Of a DNA stretch of 64,000 nt, positions 52,467 to 62,087 are shown piece after piece (the first letter of the stretch is position 1; each line of letters begins with the position of its first letter). Under the pieces are notes generated by a model, which was not told where the DNA came from, searched no databases, and saw only the letters and a list, made by a program, of their open reading frames with translations. The DNA comes from Leidyana gryllorum EB-2025a. Lineage: Eukaryota > Apicomplexa. The position numbers and the translations under genes are program-made. The stretch is taken from positions 1 to 64,000 of the forward strand of contig JBLWGC010000109.1 in assembly GCA_048772705.1 (NCBI GenBank), written 5' to 3'.

Positions 52467-54293
52467 ATGAGAGTTGCGCCTGATCCCCAGCCGAGGGCCG
52501 GGGGCGGCACTCGTGTCGGAGAGAGGCAAACCGCGTGTCCGACCGACGGGGCAGTGTTGTCTTTCACTCCGTCCTCGTCTCCCGTTTCGTCGAGTGCCGG
52601 AAGCGGACGAAGAACGCCTCGATTCCACCCCGGAATGGAGTGTCACTGGTCAAAGCCCAAGTTGCCCGTGGTGGAGCACAAAACACCACACAAAGTGGAG
52701 AAGGTTAAACGAGCTGTCCTGCGACTCTCTCGGCCGGTCTACTGGGTAGCGAGAGACGCCGTCTCCATCGCTGCCGACGCGGCCAAAAACGGAGCGTTCC
52801 TCTTACACAACAGAGCTCACGACAATATTCACCAACAGATGAGTCGCTTACGGGCGGCCATCGCTCGCAACCGCCAAAAGATACTGCTCAAGAGACAATA
52901 CAAACGCGATCTCAAGACTTTGAGGAAACAAGAATTCTCCGACTCCGACGCTTACCGGATGGCGTACGAAGCACTCTACGATGACTGGGCTCACAAAGTC
53001 TCAGCCCAACTGGCGGAACAAAGACGTCTCAAAGTACTCCAAGCCTTCGCCCGCCGGAAAGAACGACGGAGACTCAGAGACCTGCGACGCACACAACGGG
53101 ATCATCTTCAGAGAACGCGACGCGAACGTCGCTCGGCCAGACATATGGATGAGGCCGTCCGTACCTATCTGATGGGCCGATCAGATGTGCCAGTTCGGGC
53201 TGATATCTCCCAGGTGTTCGAGATGATGAGTCCACACACTGTCAATTCCAAATCAGTCGACGGCGTGTTCGGCTACCCGCAGTACGCCGGCCGAGACGCC
53301 GCCCGAGACGCATCCGACGATACGCCGCCGCCCTCTGACCACCCCACTCCATACACCGTTGGGTCCGAAGATCGATTCGAGATCTTCGGCCAGGACCAAA
53401 ATGCCTCACCGCGCTTCGTCAGTCCACTACCCCAACCGAGATCACCCTCTTCCTCCTCCTCCGGTTCGGACGAGGGACCGCCGAACCGCCGAAGAGACGC
53501 ACCACCGGGCCGCCCGACCCCCAAACCACGACGCCGTCAACACACCCATCCCGGCAATGCAGCTGTGGAGACCTCGTCTCCGGCGGGCCCCGCCGCGAGA
53601 GGCACACGAACCGCACTGGTGAGTTGGACGCCCCGTCACGGCCGCTTATTGGACGAAGTGTTTCGACGCGCCACGGCGGATCTGAAGGCCCGTCATCCCG
53701 AAGCGTACGCCCGTTTCCTCGAACAGCGGCGGCGACACCGCCAGCAGCGGCAGACGAGGTCCCATGAGGCACGAACCAGCAGCCCCTCCCCCTCTGCGCC
53801 TTCGTCCCCTTCTTCTCCACCGAGATTAAAGTCTCCGTCTGCCCTCTCGTCGCCTCAAACAGTGTCTGGAGACGCCTCGGTGTCTCACAAGGCGACGGTG
53901 ATGTCACCTCAGCGGAGCCATCCAGCTGTGGAAGAATGTGGCGCCCCAGCGGCTGCCGGTGGCACACCTGTGGCTGAGAGTGCGACAGCATCGACCGAAA
54001 GTCGGAGGCGAGGAGGACGAAATGATCAGTGCTCCCCAAATGATCAGTGCTCCCCGGCCTCCTCTGTCGATGTACCGTTTGTTGGCAGCGTAGAGCCTAT
54101 TGAAGGGCAAATTGAATCCCCAGCAGCAGTGCCAAGAGAGAACATCGTAGACATCGGTGGGCTGGCTGAGGCAGTAAGAACATTGATCCGAGAAGAAGTG
54201 TCCGCACACGTGGCAACGTTAATCCACTCGGATAACGGCGCGCGTGTGTGTTTAGTGTACCGGCCGGATCAAAAGCGGGACAAAGTGCGGTGA
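52467..54293 (+). CDS. Basic coiled-coil protein, relative of the 50.4-kb gene (608 aa)
   Basis: Single exon. An N-terminal basic/Ser-rich part leads to residues ~75-235: KVEKVKRAVLRLSRPVYWVA, then a long Arg/Lys/Gln helix (RNRQKILLKRQYKRDLKTLR, ARRKERRRLRDLRRTQR). This parallels the helix of the preceding protein, including a shared KR(Q/-)xKxDxK step. The rest is Pro/Ser/Arg-rich and disordered, and the C-terminus has LAEAVRTLIREEVSAHVATL. No EF-hand is seen. Probable tandem paralogue with strongly diverged tails. GT repeat NDQCSPNDQCSP near residue 520 is a small internal duplication. Confidence 0.6.
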   Translation: MRVAPDPQPRAGGGTRVGERQTACPTDGAVLSFTPSSSPVSSSAGSGRRTPRFHPGMECHWSKPKLPVVEHKTPHKVEKVKRAVLRLSRPVYWVARDAVSIAADAAKNGAFLLHNRAHDNIHQQMSRLRAAIARNRQKILLKRQYKRDLKTLRKQEFSDSDAYRMAYEALYDDWAHKVSAQLAEQRRLKVLQAFARRKERRRLRDLRRTQRDHLQRTRRERRSARHMDEAVRTYLMGRSDVPVRADISQVFEMMSPHTVNSKSVDGVFGYPQYAGRDAARDASDDTPPPSDHPTPYTVGSEDRFEIFGQDQNASPRFVSPLPQPRSPSSSSSGSDEGPPNRRRDAPPGRPTPKPRRRQHTHPGNAAVETSSPAGPAARGTRTALVSWTPRHGRLLDEVFRRATADLKARHPEAYARFLEQRRRHRQQRQTRSHEARTSSPSPSAPSSPSSPPRLKSPSALSSPQTVSGDASVSHKATVMSPQRSHPAVEECGAPAAAGGTPVAESATASTESRRRGGRNDQCSPNDQCSPASSVDVPFVGSVEPIEGQIESPAAVPRENIVDIGGLAEAVRTLIREEVSAHVATLIHSDNGARVCLVYRPDQKRDKVR

Positions 54294-54528
54294 CACAAGA
54301 TGCAGAATATGATTTGAGGTGTTGCATGCTGCTGAACGCGTGGTGAATTAATTCTTTGACGAAAGACCTCAATGTTGGGATCGGTACAATTAAAGGACGA
54401 AAGCGAGCGACGACTGTCAGTAGTATCATAGACTGGCTGTGTTGGCGGTGACTCGCAGTTTGGTTATAGACACAACAAATGAAAAGCGTGGGTTAATTTT
54501 TTTGCAGCCTCTTGGAGTGCTTAAGGCC

Positions 54529-54835
54529 ATGAAGAACGACGCCGGCGAGTACGTTGACCTTTACATTCCGAGGAAATGGTAAGCAATATCCGTATTTATT
54601 CCTACGTTTACGGCGTGTGTGCAGCTCGGCTTCCCACCGGATCATTTCCGCTAAGGAGCACGGCTCCATCCAGCTGAATATCTGCAAGGTCGATGCTGCA
54701 GGTCGCGCTACCAGTGAAGTGGTGACTTTGGCTCTCAACCAGCAGATCCGTCGTTCCGGCGACGCTGATGCGAGAATCAACGAGCTCATCCAGGAGGCTG
54801 ACATCAAGTGCACTGCTGTTGCCACTGCCATCTAG
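54529..54835 (+). CDS. RPS21: Small ribosomal subunit protein eS21 (86 aa)
   Basis: Two exons, 54529-54578 and 54625-54835, with a 46-nt intron. MKNDAGEYVDLYIPRKC then SASHRIISAKEHGSIQLNI matches eS21 closely. The tail IRRSGDADARINELIQEA fits 'iRrmGesDd.i.rLa..'. Length is right (83-87). A T-run plus CAG just upstream of the ATG (54,500-54,506) looks like an acceptor, so a 5' UTR intron is likely. Confidence 0.95.
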
Positions 54836-54872
54836 AAAGATTGATTGATTCGATTCACGCCCTTATCTATTA

Positions 54873-56351
54873 TCATCGGTCAAGTTTTCCCTTCAATAAC
54901 TGCAGTAACAAAAGGCCCTGTACTCGATGGTCAATCTGTTGACTCCATCTCTTATAGTCTTCATAGAAATGCGGATCTTCGACCCTTGGAGTCTGAGGAT
55001 CCGAAGGCGCTCGCTCCTCTTTGGGAACTGCTTCTCTGTACATCTTGTAGCTCGGGGTTTGTCTAACCGCCGCTAGCATCATGGCATGCTTCGCCTGTTG
55101 CAGCAGCCTGGGTTCGTAGTCGGGTCTCATGTTCGGTGCGTTGTAAGGCATCGGAACGTCTCGTCGCTCCATCGGATCGAAAGGCGAACCAACTCTGGGG
55201 ACATGGAGACTGTGACTGCGGTAATGACGCCGGTTCTGGAATGGACCGCGTGGTAACGGAGACGGGGGAGCTCCTCCAGTATGGGGTCCCGGGGCGAAAG
55301 GATTACCGCTCATCGTGGGGCCGCCTGGGGGGTACACTTGGGGTGATGGCGGCGATGCAAACATCCCCGCACTCCCAGCTCTGCACGGACCCGGCATCCC
55401 ACTGTACATTCGTCTATGCTGGGGTAATGGAGGCCGTCCTCTGTGGTCAAACCTCTGGGGTGGTATCGGGTTATGGTGAGGCATCAGTGGGGGACGCGGG
55501 GGTGGAGCGTATGCCACGCCATCACTCATAGGAGCCATCATTGGCGAAAAGTGATTGATCGGCCGCACCATTTGGGGAGGTGTGGCTGTGATAGATGGAG
55601 GATAGCGGGTAGCGATATTGGGTAGGGGTGGTTCAGGTTGCTGCATATGTTGTTGCTGTTGTTGCTGTTGCTGTGATTGTAGGTGGATCATCGCCAAGTT
55701 GATTCCGGCCGGCACCGATGGAGATGTAGGAGCCTGAAACGAGTTTGTGGCTGCACACTCGTTCGAGCTGATGCCTTCACCAGTCGTCTGTTGAGTTGTG
55801 CCTGCGGGTTTCAATTGATCAGGAGCCAAGCAAGACTGTTCTGGAGTAGCCAACATGCCAACATCAACGCCCTCTGTTGCTGTTGCCGTAGGTGCTACTG
55901 GTGGAAAATCGTCTGCAATCTCTCCTTCTTCCAAATTTACGTCACACGATGAAGACGATGACGGATGTCCTCTCAGCGGACAGACACAGTTCAACTCCGA
56001 TGAAGCAGGCGTAGCGCTGTCATGTGGCACGACCATCATCGAAGATGTGTCGGACCCTTTGCGATTGGCTTCGCCTCCATATTTTACCACTGGCAGACAC
56101 GATAAGGTTGCCTCAGTCAAACTGTTGTGAGACGTTTCTTGAAGCTCAGTGGGCAGTGTTCGTTTTGTGTCCCCAACTTCGCCCGGACTCGAGTCACTCG
56201 ATCGCACAGGAGCCAAGATGTGCTTCGTCCAGCGTAGATATGAGGACAACTTTGACGTTCTGACGTTGCCGTTCTCCAACGAACCACTCTTGTGAGACCG
56301 CCACCATCTCCAGTGATGCGCAGATTTCTGGGTGCTGCTGCTAGCCTTCAT
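54873..56351 (-). CDS. Putative histone stem-loop binding protein (SLBP-like, 492 aa)
   Basis: Single exon. The first 400 residues are disordered: Ser-rich, then QQQQQQQQ and a Pro/Met/Arg-rich part. The C-terminal ~75 residues resemble the SLBP RNA-binding domain: helix (LLQQAKHAMMLAAVRQ), then TPSYKMYREAVPKEER, DPQTPRVEDP and a final helix YEDYKRWSQQIDHRV. This follows the SLBP order 'R.K.I......T..Y..Y...VP...R...HP.TP.k......R.Wd.qi..Wr..L', but lacks the exact KYSRRSWD box. If right, it processes or stabilises replication histone mRNA. An alternative is an unrelated Pro-rich protein with a chance match. Confidence 0.55.
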   Translation of the reverse strand: MKASSSTQKSAHHWRWWRSHKSGSLENGNVRTSKLSSYLRWTKHILAPVRSSDSSPGEVGDTKRTLPTELQETSHNSLTEATLSCLPVVKYGGEANRKGSDTSSMMVVPHDSATPASSELNCVCPLRGHPSSSSSCDVNLEEGEIADDFPPVAPTATATEGVDVGMLATPEQSCLAPDQLKPAGTTQQTTGEGISSNECAATNSFQAPTSPSVPAGINLAMIHLQSQQQQQQQQHMQQPEPPLPNIATRYPPSITATPPQMVRPINHFSPMMAPMSDGVAYAPPPRPPLMPHHNPIPPQRFDHRGRPPLPQHRRMYSGMPGPCRAGSAGMFASPPSPQVYPPGGPTMSGNPFAPGPHTGGAPPSPLPRGPFQNRRHYRSHSLHVPRVGSPFDPMERRDVPMPYNAPNMRPDYEPRLLQQAKHAMMLAAVRQTPSYKMYREAVPKEERAPSDPQTPRVEDPHFYEDYKRWSQQIDHRVQGLLLLQLLKGKLDR

Positions 56352-56404
56352 GCTTCAACTTATTGTTGTATTATGTCTGAATGACACTCCAGAAAACATC
56401 TGCG

Positions 56405-57129
56405 TCACTCAGCCGTTTCCCGAATCAAGTATCGGCTCCACCCTTTGTCCATGAGAAAATCCGCCGAGTCCGTCAACTCTCGGGTCGTCCTCACACACTC
56501 GGATAGAGTTTGAGTGTTCAAGCTGCAAATAGCGGTACAAGGATGATGGGTTACCATAGTGCAGTCACTTGAAAGGAAACCGACCCACCACTCCACCGCT
56601 CAACCGCTCAGGGCACACCTAACTCGCGTACGCTTTGCCGGTGTGGTGGACCGAAACCCTCGCACGCGCACATGTAAAGGTCACTTACTCAGCCTCAACG
56701 TAACACTGTCCGTCCTCGAACCGCCCATTGTACAGACAGTAAGCGATGTCTTTTGGCGCAGGGCATTTGTTGCCCCACATTCGAACGCATGATAACATCT
56801 GTGCGAGCCACTCGTCGTATCTGAGCTCGCGGCTGGCTGATCCCTTTACTTACCCGACTATTACACCACGCGTTGCAACTCTCGCCCCCGAAGAAGGTAT
56901 CTGCCACATACGCGCGCGCGTGTGTGCGGCACAAGCACAACACAGCCACCACGAACGTTGGAAACTCCTCTTGACTGATTTCCGTATGCCTGGGCGAGCC
57001 GGTGGATGCATACCCTCCCCAGCCCACTGCTAGCAGAGAACTGAGGCAAGGCAACTCGCGAGTCACCGCGTCGGCAATGACATAATTCAGCACCAGCACT
57101 ACCAGTATAAAACTCTGTATCAAACGCAT
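56405..57129 (-). CDS. Secreted cysteine-containing protein (172 aa)
   Basis: Four exons in phase: 57129-56953, 56900-56854, 56820-56689, 56567-56405. Introns are 52, 33 and 121 nt. MRLIQSFILVVLVLNYVIADA is a strong signal peptide. The mature protein has about nine cysteines, mostly in the second half (MLSCVRMWGNKCPAP, YCLYNG, GQCYVEADDCTM, HPCTAICSL, SECVRT), spaced like a disulfide-bonded domain. No family is recognised. The start is 48 nt after the CCDC47 stop on the same strand. The first two junctions were chosen by phase; reading through them gives a stop in the wrong place. Confidence 0.6.
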
Positions 57130-57177
57130 ATTCTGTTCATACAACTTGGAATTGATGAGTCTAGGTATCTTAGACTG

Positions 57178-58336
57178 TCAGTGTTTTATCACTTTCATTT
57201 GGCTACGGGCTTTCTTCTTTTCTATCTTGTCTGCGGCTTTGGCTCGTTCAGCTGGACTCATCTGGGCCAGCTTGGCAGCACGTTCTGCTTCCTCTTCCTC
57301 GCGCTTCTTTTTGCCCTCGTCAGCGAGCAATTCCCGCCTCCGTTCCTCCCGAGCCTGTGACAGCGAAATGTGTGTGTGAAAGGCCGTCTTGTAGCAGAAC
57401 TCACATTAGTCAACGCCTGACGACTCTTCTTGACTGCGCGCAGTCCTTCGTCACTTAGTTTATAGGTCGACAGATCGTCCACAGCACGGAACAGGGTCTC
57501 GAATAATTCTCTGCAGGCCGCAACGTATGACGTTAGCACCAGTGTGAACTTACTGCATCCATTGTACACTGCCTGATTGAGGCAGGGCCATCTCCAGTCT
57601 GACCATTCTCCGACATTCAGCTGGATAGCGATCGGAAATCATAATGTCAGAGATGTGGAGAGAGCAGAAGTCGTCCCGTCGATTGGCCAGGAGAGAGAGA
57701 AGCTTGGCAAAATTGGGTAGGTGGATGACATCCTTTGCCGCGTGAGGACAGTCGCTGAGGACGCAGTAAAAGCCGTTGCGTTCAATCTCAGGGTCACTGT
57801 CCATCGGAATTCTAGCAAGTACCAGACTCAGTTCCTCATCGAGTTCTTTGAGGCCTTTCATCCGGAACCGTCTGCCGTATACAAAGCTGAAATGGTCCTT
57901 TGTGGAGGCGGGAGAAGTGCCGAGCTCGACGACCATCTTATCCCGGGTGGTGAAGCTGGCGAAAGCGGTGGGATCGTTTCCGCCGAGGAGCTTGGCGATT
58001 GCACAGATTACCCATCCGAGGAACCAGTCCTGGCGAGGTCTGGTGTCCAGCTTGCAGAGGAAGTAGCGGATGTTTTTACGGCCGGAGGCAAAGACTTCGA
58101 ACTCGTGCAGTGCGACTGGCGAAAGGGTGCCATCGTAACCCGCGAAGTGTTCAGCAAGGACGGGGTTTACGGTTTGGAACCTTTACCAAGACGTGTGTGT
58201 GTAAGAAATGATGATTAGTTAGGGGTTACCATTGGGCGACTGCAGCTGCGTTGTAGTACCGGCCGAGAATTAGGACAGCATAGGCAAAGGATATCGCTGC
58301 CGAAGCCGCTTTGACGGCCCCCCAAATGACGGACAT
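57178..58336 (-). CDS. CCDC47/PAT10 family ER protein (338 aa)
   Basis: Four exons: 58336-58230, 58180-57554, 57510-57405, 57354-57178. Introns are 49, 43 and 50 nt. An N-terminal hydrophobic segment (ISFAYAVLILGRYYNAAAV) precedes the DUF1682 domain: WFLGWVICAIAKLL-type text, VVELGT, HFSFVYGRRFRMKGLKELDE, then FCSLHISDIMISDRYP. The charged C-terminal helix (REEEEAERAAKLAQMSPAE...) and Lys-rich end match CCDC47. In animals this is part of the PAT complex that helps membrane-protein insertion at the ER translocon. It is shorter than human CCDC47 (483) because the luminal N-terminus is missing. Confidence 0.8.
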
Positions 58337-58389
58337 AATTTTCTTTCACCCATGTACCAAAGAAGAGATTGCACGCAACATAACTTGTG

Positions 58390-60283
58390 TCAGTATGGAG
58401 CTGCGCGCGAGTATGACGAATGTCCTGAAGCCCGACTGGGTGCAGGATAAGCGCCGTGCGGCGCGCGGCCGTTAGGCGGGGGTTGCGAATAGGGGCCGTG
58501 ACGAGGAGAGGGCACACCCCGGCCCGTCTCATAACCGTAGCCTGCTGCAGGCTGACTAGAAGAATAGTAGGCGTAAGGATCAGACTCCGTGGGATAGTGA
58601 CCTGAGGAGAGCGTTAGGCAAAAGTGAGACGAATTGTATGGGGGCTTACTGTAGGGAGGCGGCACGTTGTGACGAGGGGGGCCCGCGGGGCCTTCAGGAG
58701 GGGCAGCATAGTAAGAGGCTGGGGGCGCTGTGGACTGTGTCGCCACATCGCCACCGGCTGCCAGGGCGCCGTAACCGTACGGGTCAGTAGTGTCTTCACG
58801 GGGATGGTAGGCGGCTGCCTGATAGGGCGGGGCAGCCATCATCGCCTCTTGCTGTTGCTGCTCCGCGGGAACGCCCCAGTGCTCCATGGAGGGGAAGGGG
58901 TAGGGAGCGTATTGATCTGCCGAGGCAGCCAGTTGGGGCTCTGCTTGGGGCTTTGTAGGCGCTGCCCATCTGGGCTGAGCGGTGGGAGAAGCCTGACGGC
59001 CTCCTCCGCTCGGGCCACCACTACCGCCGCCACCTCCGCCGGAAATGGCAGGTCTTCTCAACTCGGGACGCGGTTCAGCTTTCTTAGCTTCGACCTACAT
59101 ATATATATATGTATGTGGGTATGTGCTATTGTGAGGCTTACAGTTCTGCCTAAGGTGGGGTGCTGCCCCCAACAAGCCTGAGCATCTTTGTAATTCTCAA
59201 AGACGATAAAGCCGAAGCCACGGGGCCTGTGACTGAGCTTGTCATACATGAGAGTAACATTGCGAATGGGTCCGAATCTGCTGAAGTAGTCTCTGACTCT
59301 GGCTTCTGTGATGTTCTCTGGCAAACCACCGACATAAACCTTTCCGGGTTGTTCGACTGAGTCGTAGGGCAAGGCGCCCCGAGCTTCATCGCGAGGCACA
59401 GCTCTGCGCACCTCACACTGAGAGAGACATGAAGCAATGATAGGAAGGAGGTCGAGTCTAAACTCACTGATACGCCGTCAATATTGTGACGACAAGTCAA
59501 ACACTGATCCACGACATCGTGGGACTCAAATACCACAAACCCGAAACCACGAGAGCGGCCCGAATTGCGGTCAGCGATCACCACTGAGTCGCGGACTTTC
59601 CCGAACCGCGAAAAGTACGCTGATAGGGAGGCTTCCGTACTCTGCTGGCCCAGCCCCCCCACAAATAACTTGGCTGGGTTGTAGGCCTGATCCTCCATCG
59701 CGTTCACTGGCGGTGCCCTGGGCTCAACAGCCCCTCCTGCGGCAGCTGCTGTTGGACTAATAGCTACACAGTCAGAACAACAACCTATCTCACCAGTGCT
59801 GCCACTGCTAAGCTCCGGTGCTGTTGTCTGCGGGGGAGGGTATCCCGCAGTCGAAGTTGTTGAGGATGAAGTCGCTTGGTACGGCGGGGGGAGCCGCCCA
59901 TATATGCTGCTCCCATACTCTGTTGATGATCTCGACGACGAACGGTACTGCTGCTGCCCCATACCGGGCGCGGGCTGCCGTCTGCTGCTGGCTATCGGGC
60001 TGCTGCTGTTGAGCCCCATCGGCGCGGCCGGAGAGGCCTCCGCCGGTGCGGAACTCCCCGAAGAGGAATACGGCTTCTGGTAGGATGGGGGACTCGACGT
60101 GGTCGCCGGAGAACCCCCTGGCGCCGCAGAAGTGGGCCCACCGCCAAACTCACTGCCACCCTCACCACCATGCGCCGAGTGCTGGTGATACCCGTCAGGC
60201 GTCGAAACGCCTTCCTCCTGCTGCTTTGATGCGCGACTGCTGCTGTTCATCGACGTAGAAGAAGAATTCTCAATCGTCTCCAT
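58390..60283 (-). CDS. Two-RRM RNA-binding protein, hnRNP/Musashi-like (582 aa)
   Basis: Four exons: 60283-59468, 59417-59142, 59094-58650, 58601-58390. Introns are 47-50 nt. A Ser/Gly/Pro-rich N-terminal ~190 residues is followed by RRM1 (RNP2 KLFVGGL, RNP1 RGFGFVVF) and RRM2 (RNP2 KVYVGGL, RNP1 RGFGFIVF), joined by a short linker EVRRAVPRDEARG. RRM1-linker-RRM2 spacing matches hnRNP A/B, Musashi and DAZAP1. The tail is Gly-, then Pro/Tyr/Ser-rich (PYPFPS, YSQPPP), as in RNA-granule proteins. Expected to bind mRNA or pre-mRNA. Its start is 28 nt from the CstF64 start on the other strand. Confidence 0.88.
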
Positions 60284-60311
60284 ACCGCATATCCAAATTT
60301 TTTTAACAGCA
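60284..60311. promoter_or_regulatory. 28-nt divergent promoter interval
   Basis: The shortest start-to-start interval in the window, between the RRM protein (minus) and CstF64 (plus), two RNA-processing genes. It contains a TTTTTTTAA tract. With so little room, transcription of at least one gene probably begins inside the other or at its start codon. Confidence 0.4.
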
Positions 60312-61287
60312 ATGGCTCCAAAAGACCACCTGTGGAGTAAGTCGGCACATTTTTGAGACACAAATTACACATTTCAGTTGGGAATCTGCCTTACGACACC
60401 ACCGAGGAGGATGTTTTTGCCCTATGCACCAGCTTGGGAGCCGTAGCCTCCATTGAGTGAGTACTCTTTTTTAATCACAAAATGCTTCATGCATTTGTGA
60501 ACCCCCCCTCGCTTGTTCTTTGTTTTCGAATGTGCAGTTGATTGCATATGATTGGAAGGATAGTGAGTGATGCGCGCGTGAGATTGCAGTTTGCGATCGC
60601 ACAATTGCATCTTGAACTTGACCGATCGCAAGATGCATAACCCAAGTGCGTGGTGCGAACCTCTAAGTGCTCTTTGTTGCGTCGATCGCTGCAAAGCGGT
60701 GCTTTTGGGTGCAATCTCGGATCTCTAACGATGAGAGTGTGATCGGTCTTGTGGCCTGAGTTGACGTTTTGATTTCACTATGAGTGCACACACTACACTG
60801 TTCGACCGATCGATTACTGCTTGGTAGGGTTCATAAAGATCAGAAGACTGGCCGGTCGATGGGATGGGCGTTTTGCCGGTTCAGAGATCATGATACTTCT
60901 CTGTTGGCGCGAGATCTATTGGATGGCGTAATGTTCGGTGGTCGGCATTTGTCTGTAGAATGGGCAGCCTCGCGTATGACCAACAGTGGTCCAGGCACGG
61001 AGGCGAGTATAAGCGAGGCCGGTCGGCAAACTGATCGGACCGGTCCAACTGACAGATTGGCGTTACAACGCGAGATTGCAACAATGACATTACAAGAGTT
61101 GGGAAACTTGGTAGAAGAGGTGGAGACCACTGTACGGGCTCATTCAGAAATGTTGAGTGAAGTGGTTGCAGGTACTTTACTTTGAATACAGAGGCGTGAT
61201 TGCTGTGGCTTTGCAGGTGACCAAGACGGGTGGAAGGCGTTTCTGAGAGCGAGAGAGACGTTATCGAGCCTTCCACCTGCGCAATAG
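60312..61287 (+). CDS. Cleavage stimulation factor CstF64-like (172 aa)
   Basis: Four exons: 60312-60336, 60378-60456, 60828-61171, 61217-61287. Introns are 41, 371 and 45 nt. One RRM at the N-terminus: RNP2 LWIGNLPYDT, RNP1 SMGWAFCRF, ending GGRHLSVEWA. A hinge-like helix follows (LQREIATMTLQELGNLVEEV...). The order RRM-hinge and the very N-terminal RRM fit CstF64/Rna15, which binds the U/GU-rich element in 3'-end formation. The C-terminal Pro/Gly and CTD of animals are absent, as in many protists. Another small RRM protein is possible. The third exon follows an intron eight times the local norm. Confidence 0.7.
60606..60637. repeat. Intronic inverted repeat (9-bp arms)
   Basis: TGCATCTTG (60606-60614) pairs perfectly with CAAGATGCA (60629-60637) across a 14-nt loop, inside the 371-nt intron of the CstF64-like gene. 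Confidence 0.8.
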
Positions 61288-61314
61288 CATGTACATGCAC
61301 CACCAACAAAGCTA

Positions 61315-61543
61315 ATGGCTGTCACAGTGAGCGACATTTTCAAGATCCTGGCGGCAATCTTTCTGCCACCTCTTGGCGTTTTCCTAGAAGTGGGATGGGA
61401 CGCTCAGCTACTTATAAATATCCTTCTGACCTTAGTTGGTTTCTTGCCAGGTAAGAAGAGCGAGTGCTGAGCAACTAAGAGAATTGTGGTTGTGCGCGTG
61501 TGCAGGAGTTATTCACGCGTTGTGCGTGATCATTTCGTATTGA
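61315..61543 (+). CDS. PMP3/UPF0057 family proteolipid (57 aa)
   Basis: Two exons, 61315-61450 and 61506-61543, with a 55-nt intron. MAVTVSDIFKILAAIFLPPL, then GVFLEVGWDAQLLINILLTL and GFLPGVIHALCVII match the family ('lLPPLgVfl..G....f.iNilLtilGyiPGiiHA.yvi'). Two transmembrane helices. Family members modulate membrane potential and salt tolerance in yeast and plants. It starts 27 nt after the CstF64 stop on the same strand. Confidence 0.95.
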
Positions 61544-62087
61544 ATTCCGTGTCCGAGGTTGCCGTATGATGCCCGCACCTTAGATTTGTTGTTATCCACC
61601 AAACGAATAGTCGTCAACCCAAATTGTGTGGCAGAAAGTCCCGGGAAAATGGGACAAGCCCATAATCTCTTAATATGCAATTCAATATACTTAATTTCCT
61701 TTTGCGGGTCGGACGACAAAATGGAAAATCACTGGCGGTTTTGTGCCACCTGATTCGCTCGCTACCCTCTACTCGCGCCCTTCATGGCCACCTACATTAA
61801 TCTAATCGTTCATTGACTGACTGACTGACTCACTCTCACCACCTACTGCAAACCTCATCCCGCTAGTGCCTTCTTCATGAGATTCCCCTCCTTCCCAATA
61901 CAGTTTAGGTTGACGATGAGTGTAGGAGCGGACTGACTGACTGACTGATTATCTAGGCGACTGGAGGCAATCCCTTCTAAGACACACAGGAGACGCGTGC
62001 GTGCTGACTTCTGTTGTTGTCTGTTGTTGGTGATTGGAAGATCAATCTTTTTCTTGACTTGGTGGTTCGACATTCATCGTCCGTCCA
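61544..62087. other. Intergenic region with GACT repeats (544 nt)
   Basis: No coding frame is supported. Two short (GACT)n-type runs occur near 61,815-61,833 and 61,932-61,948. A CTGTTGTTGTCTGTTGTTGG repeat lies near 62,012. Likely 3' UTR of PMP3 and promoter of the 62,088 gene. Confidence 0.5.

Noticed and set aside
61815-61948. GACT runs as a centromere or telomere-like element
   Set aside because: Only a few units in each run; ordinary microsatellite.
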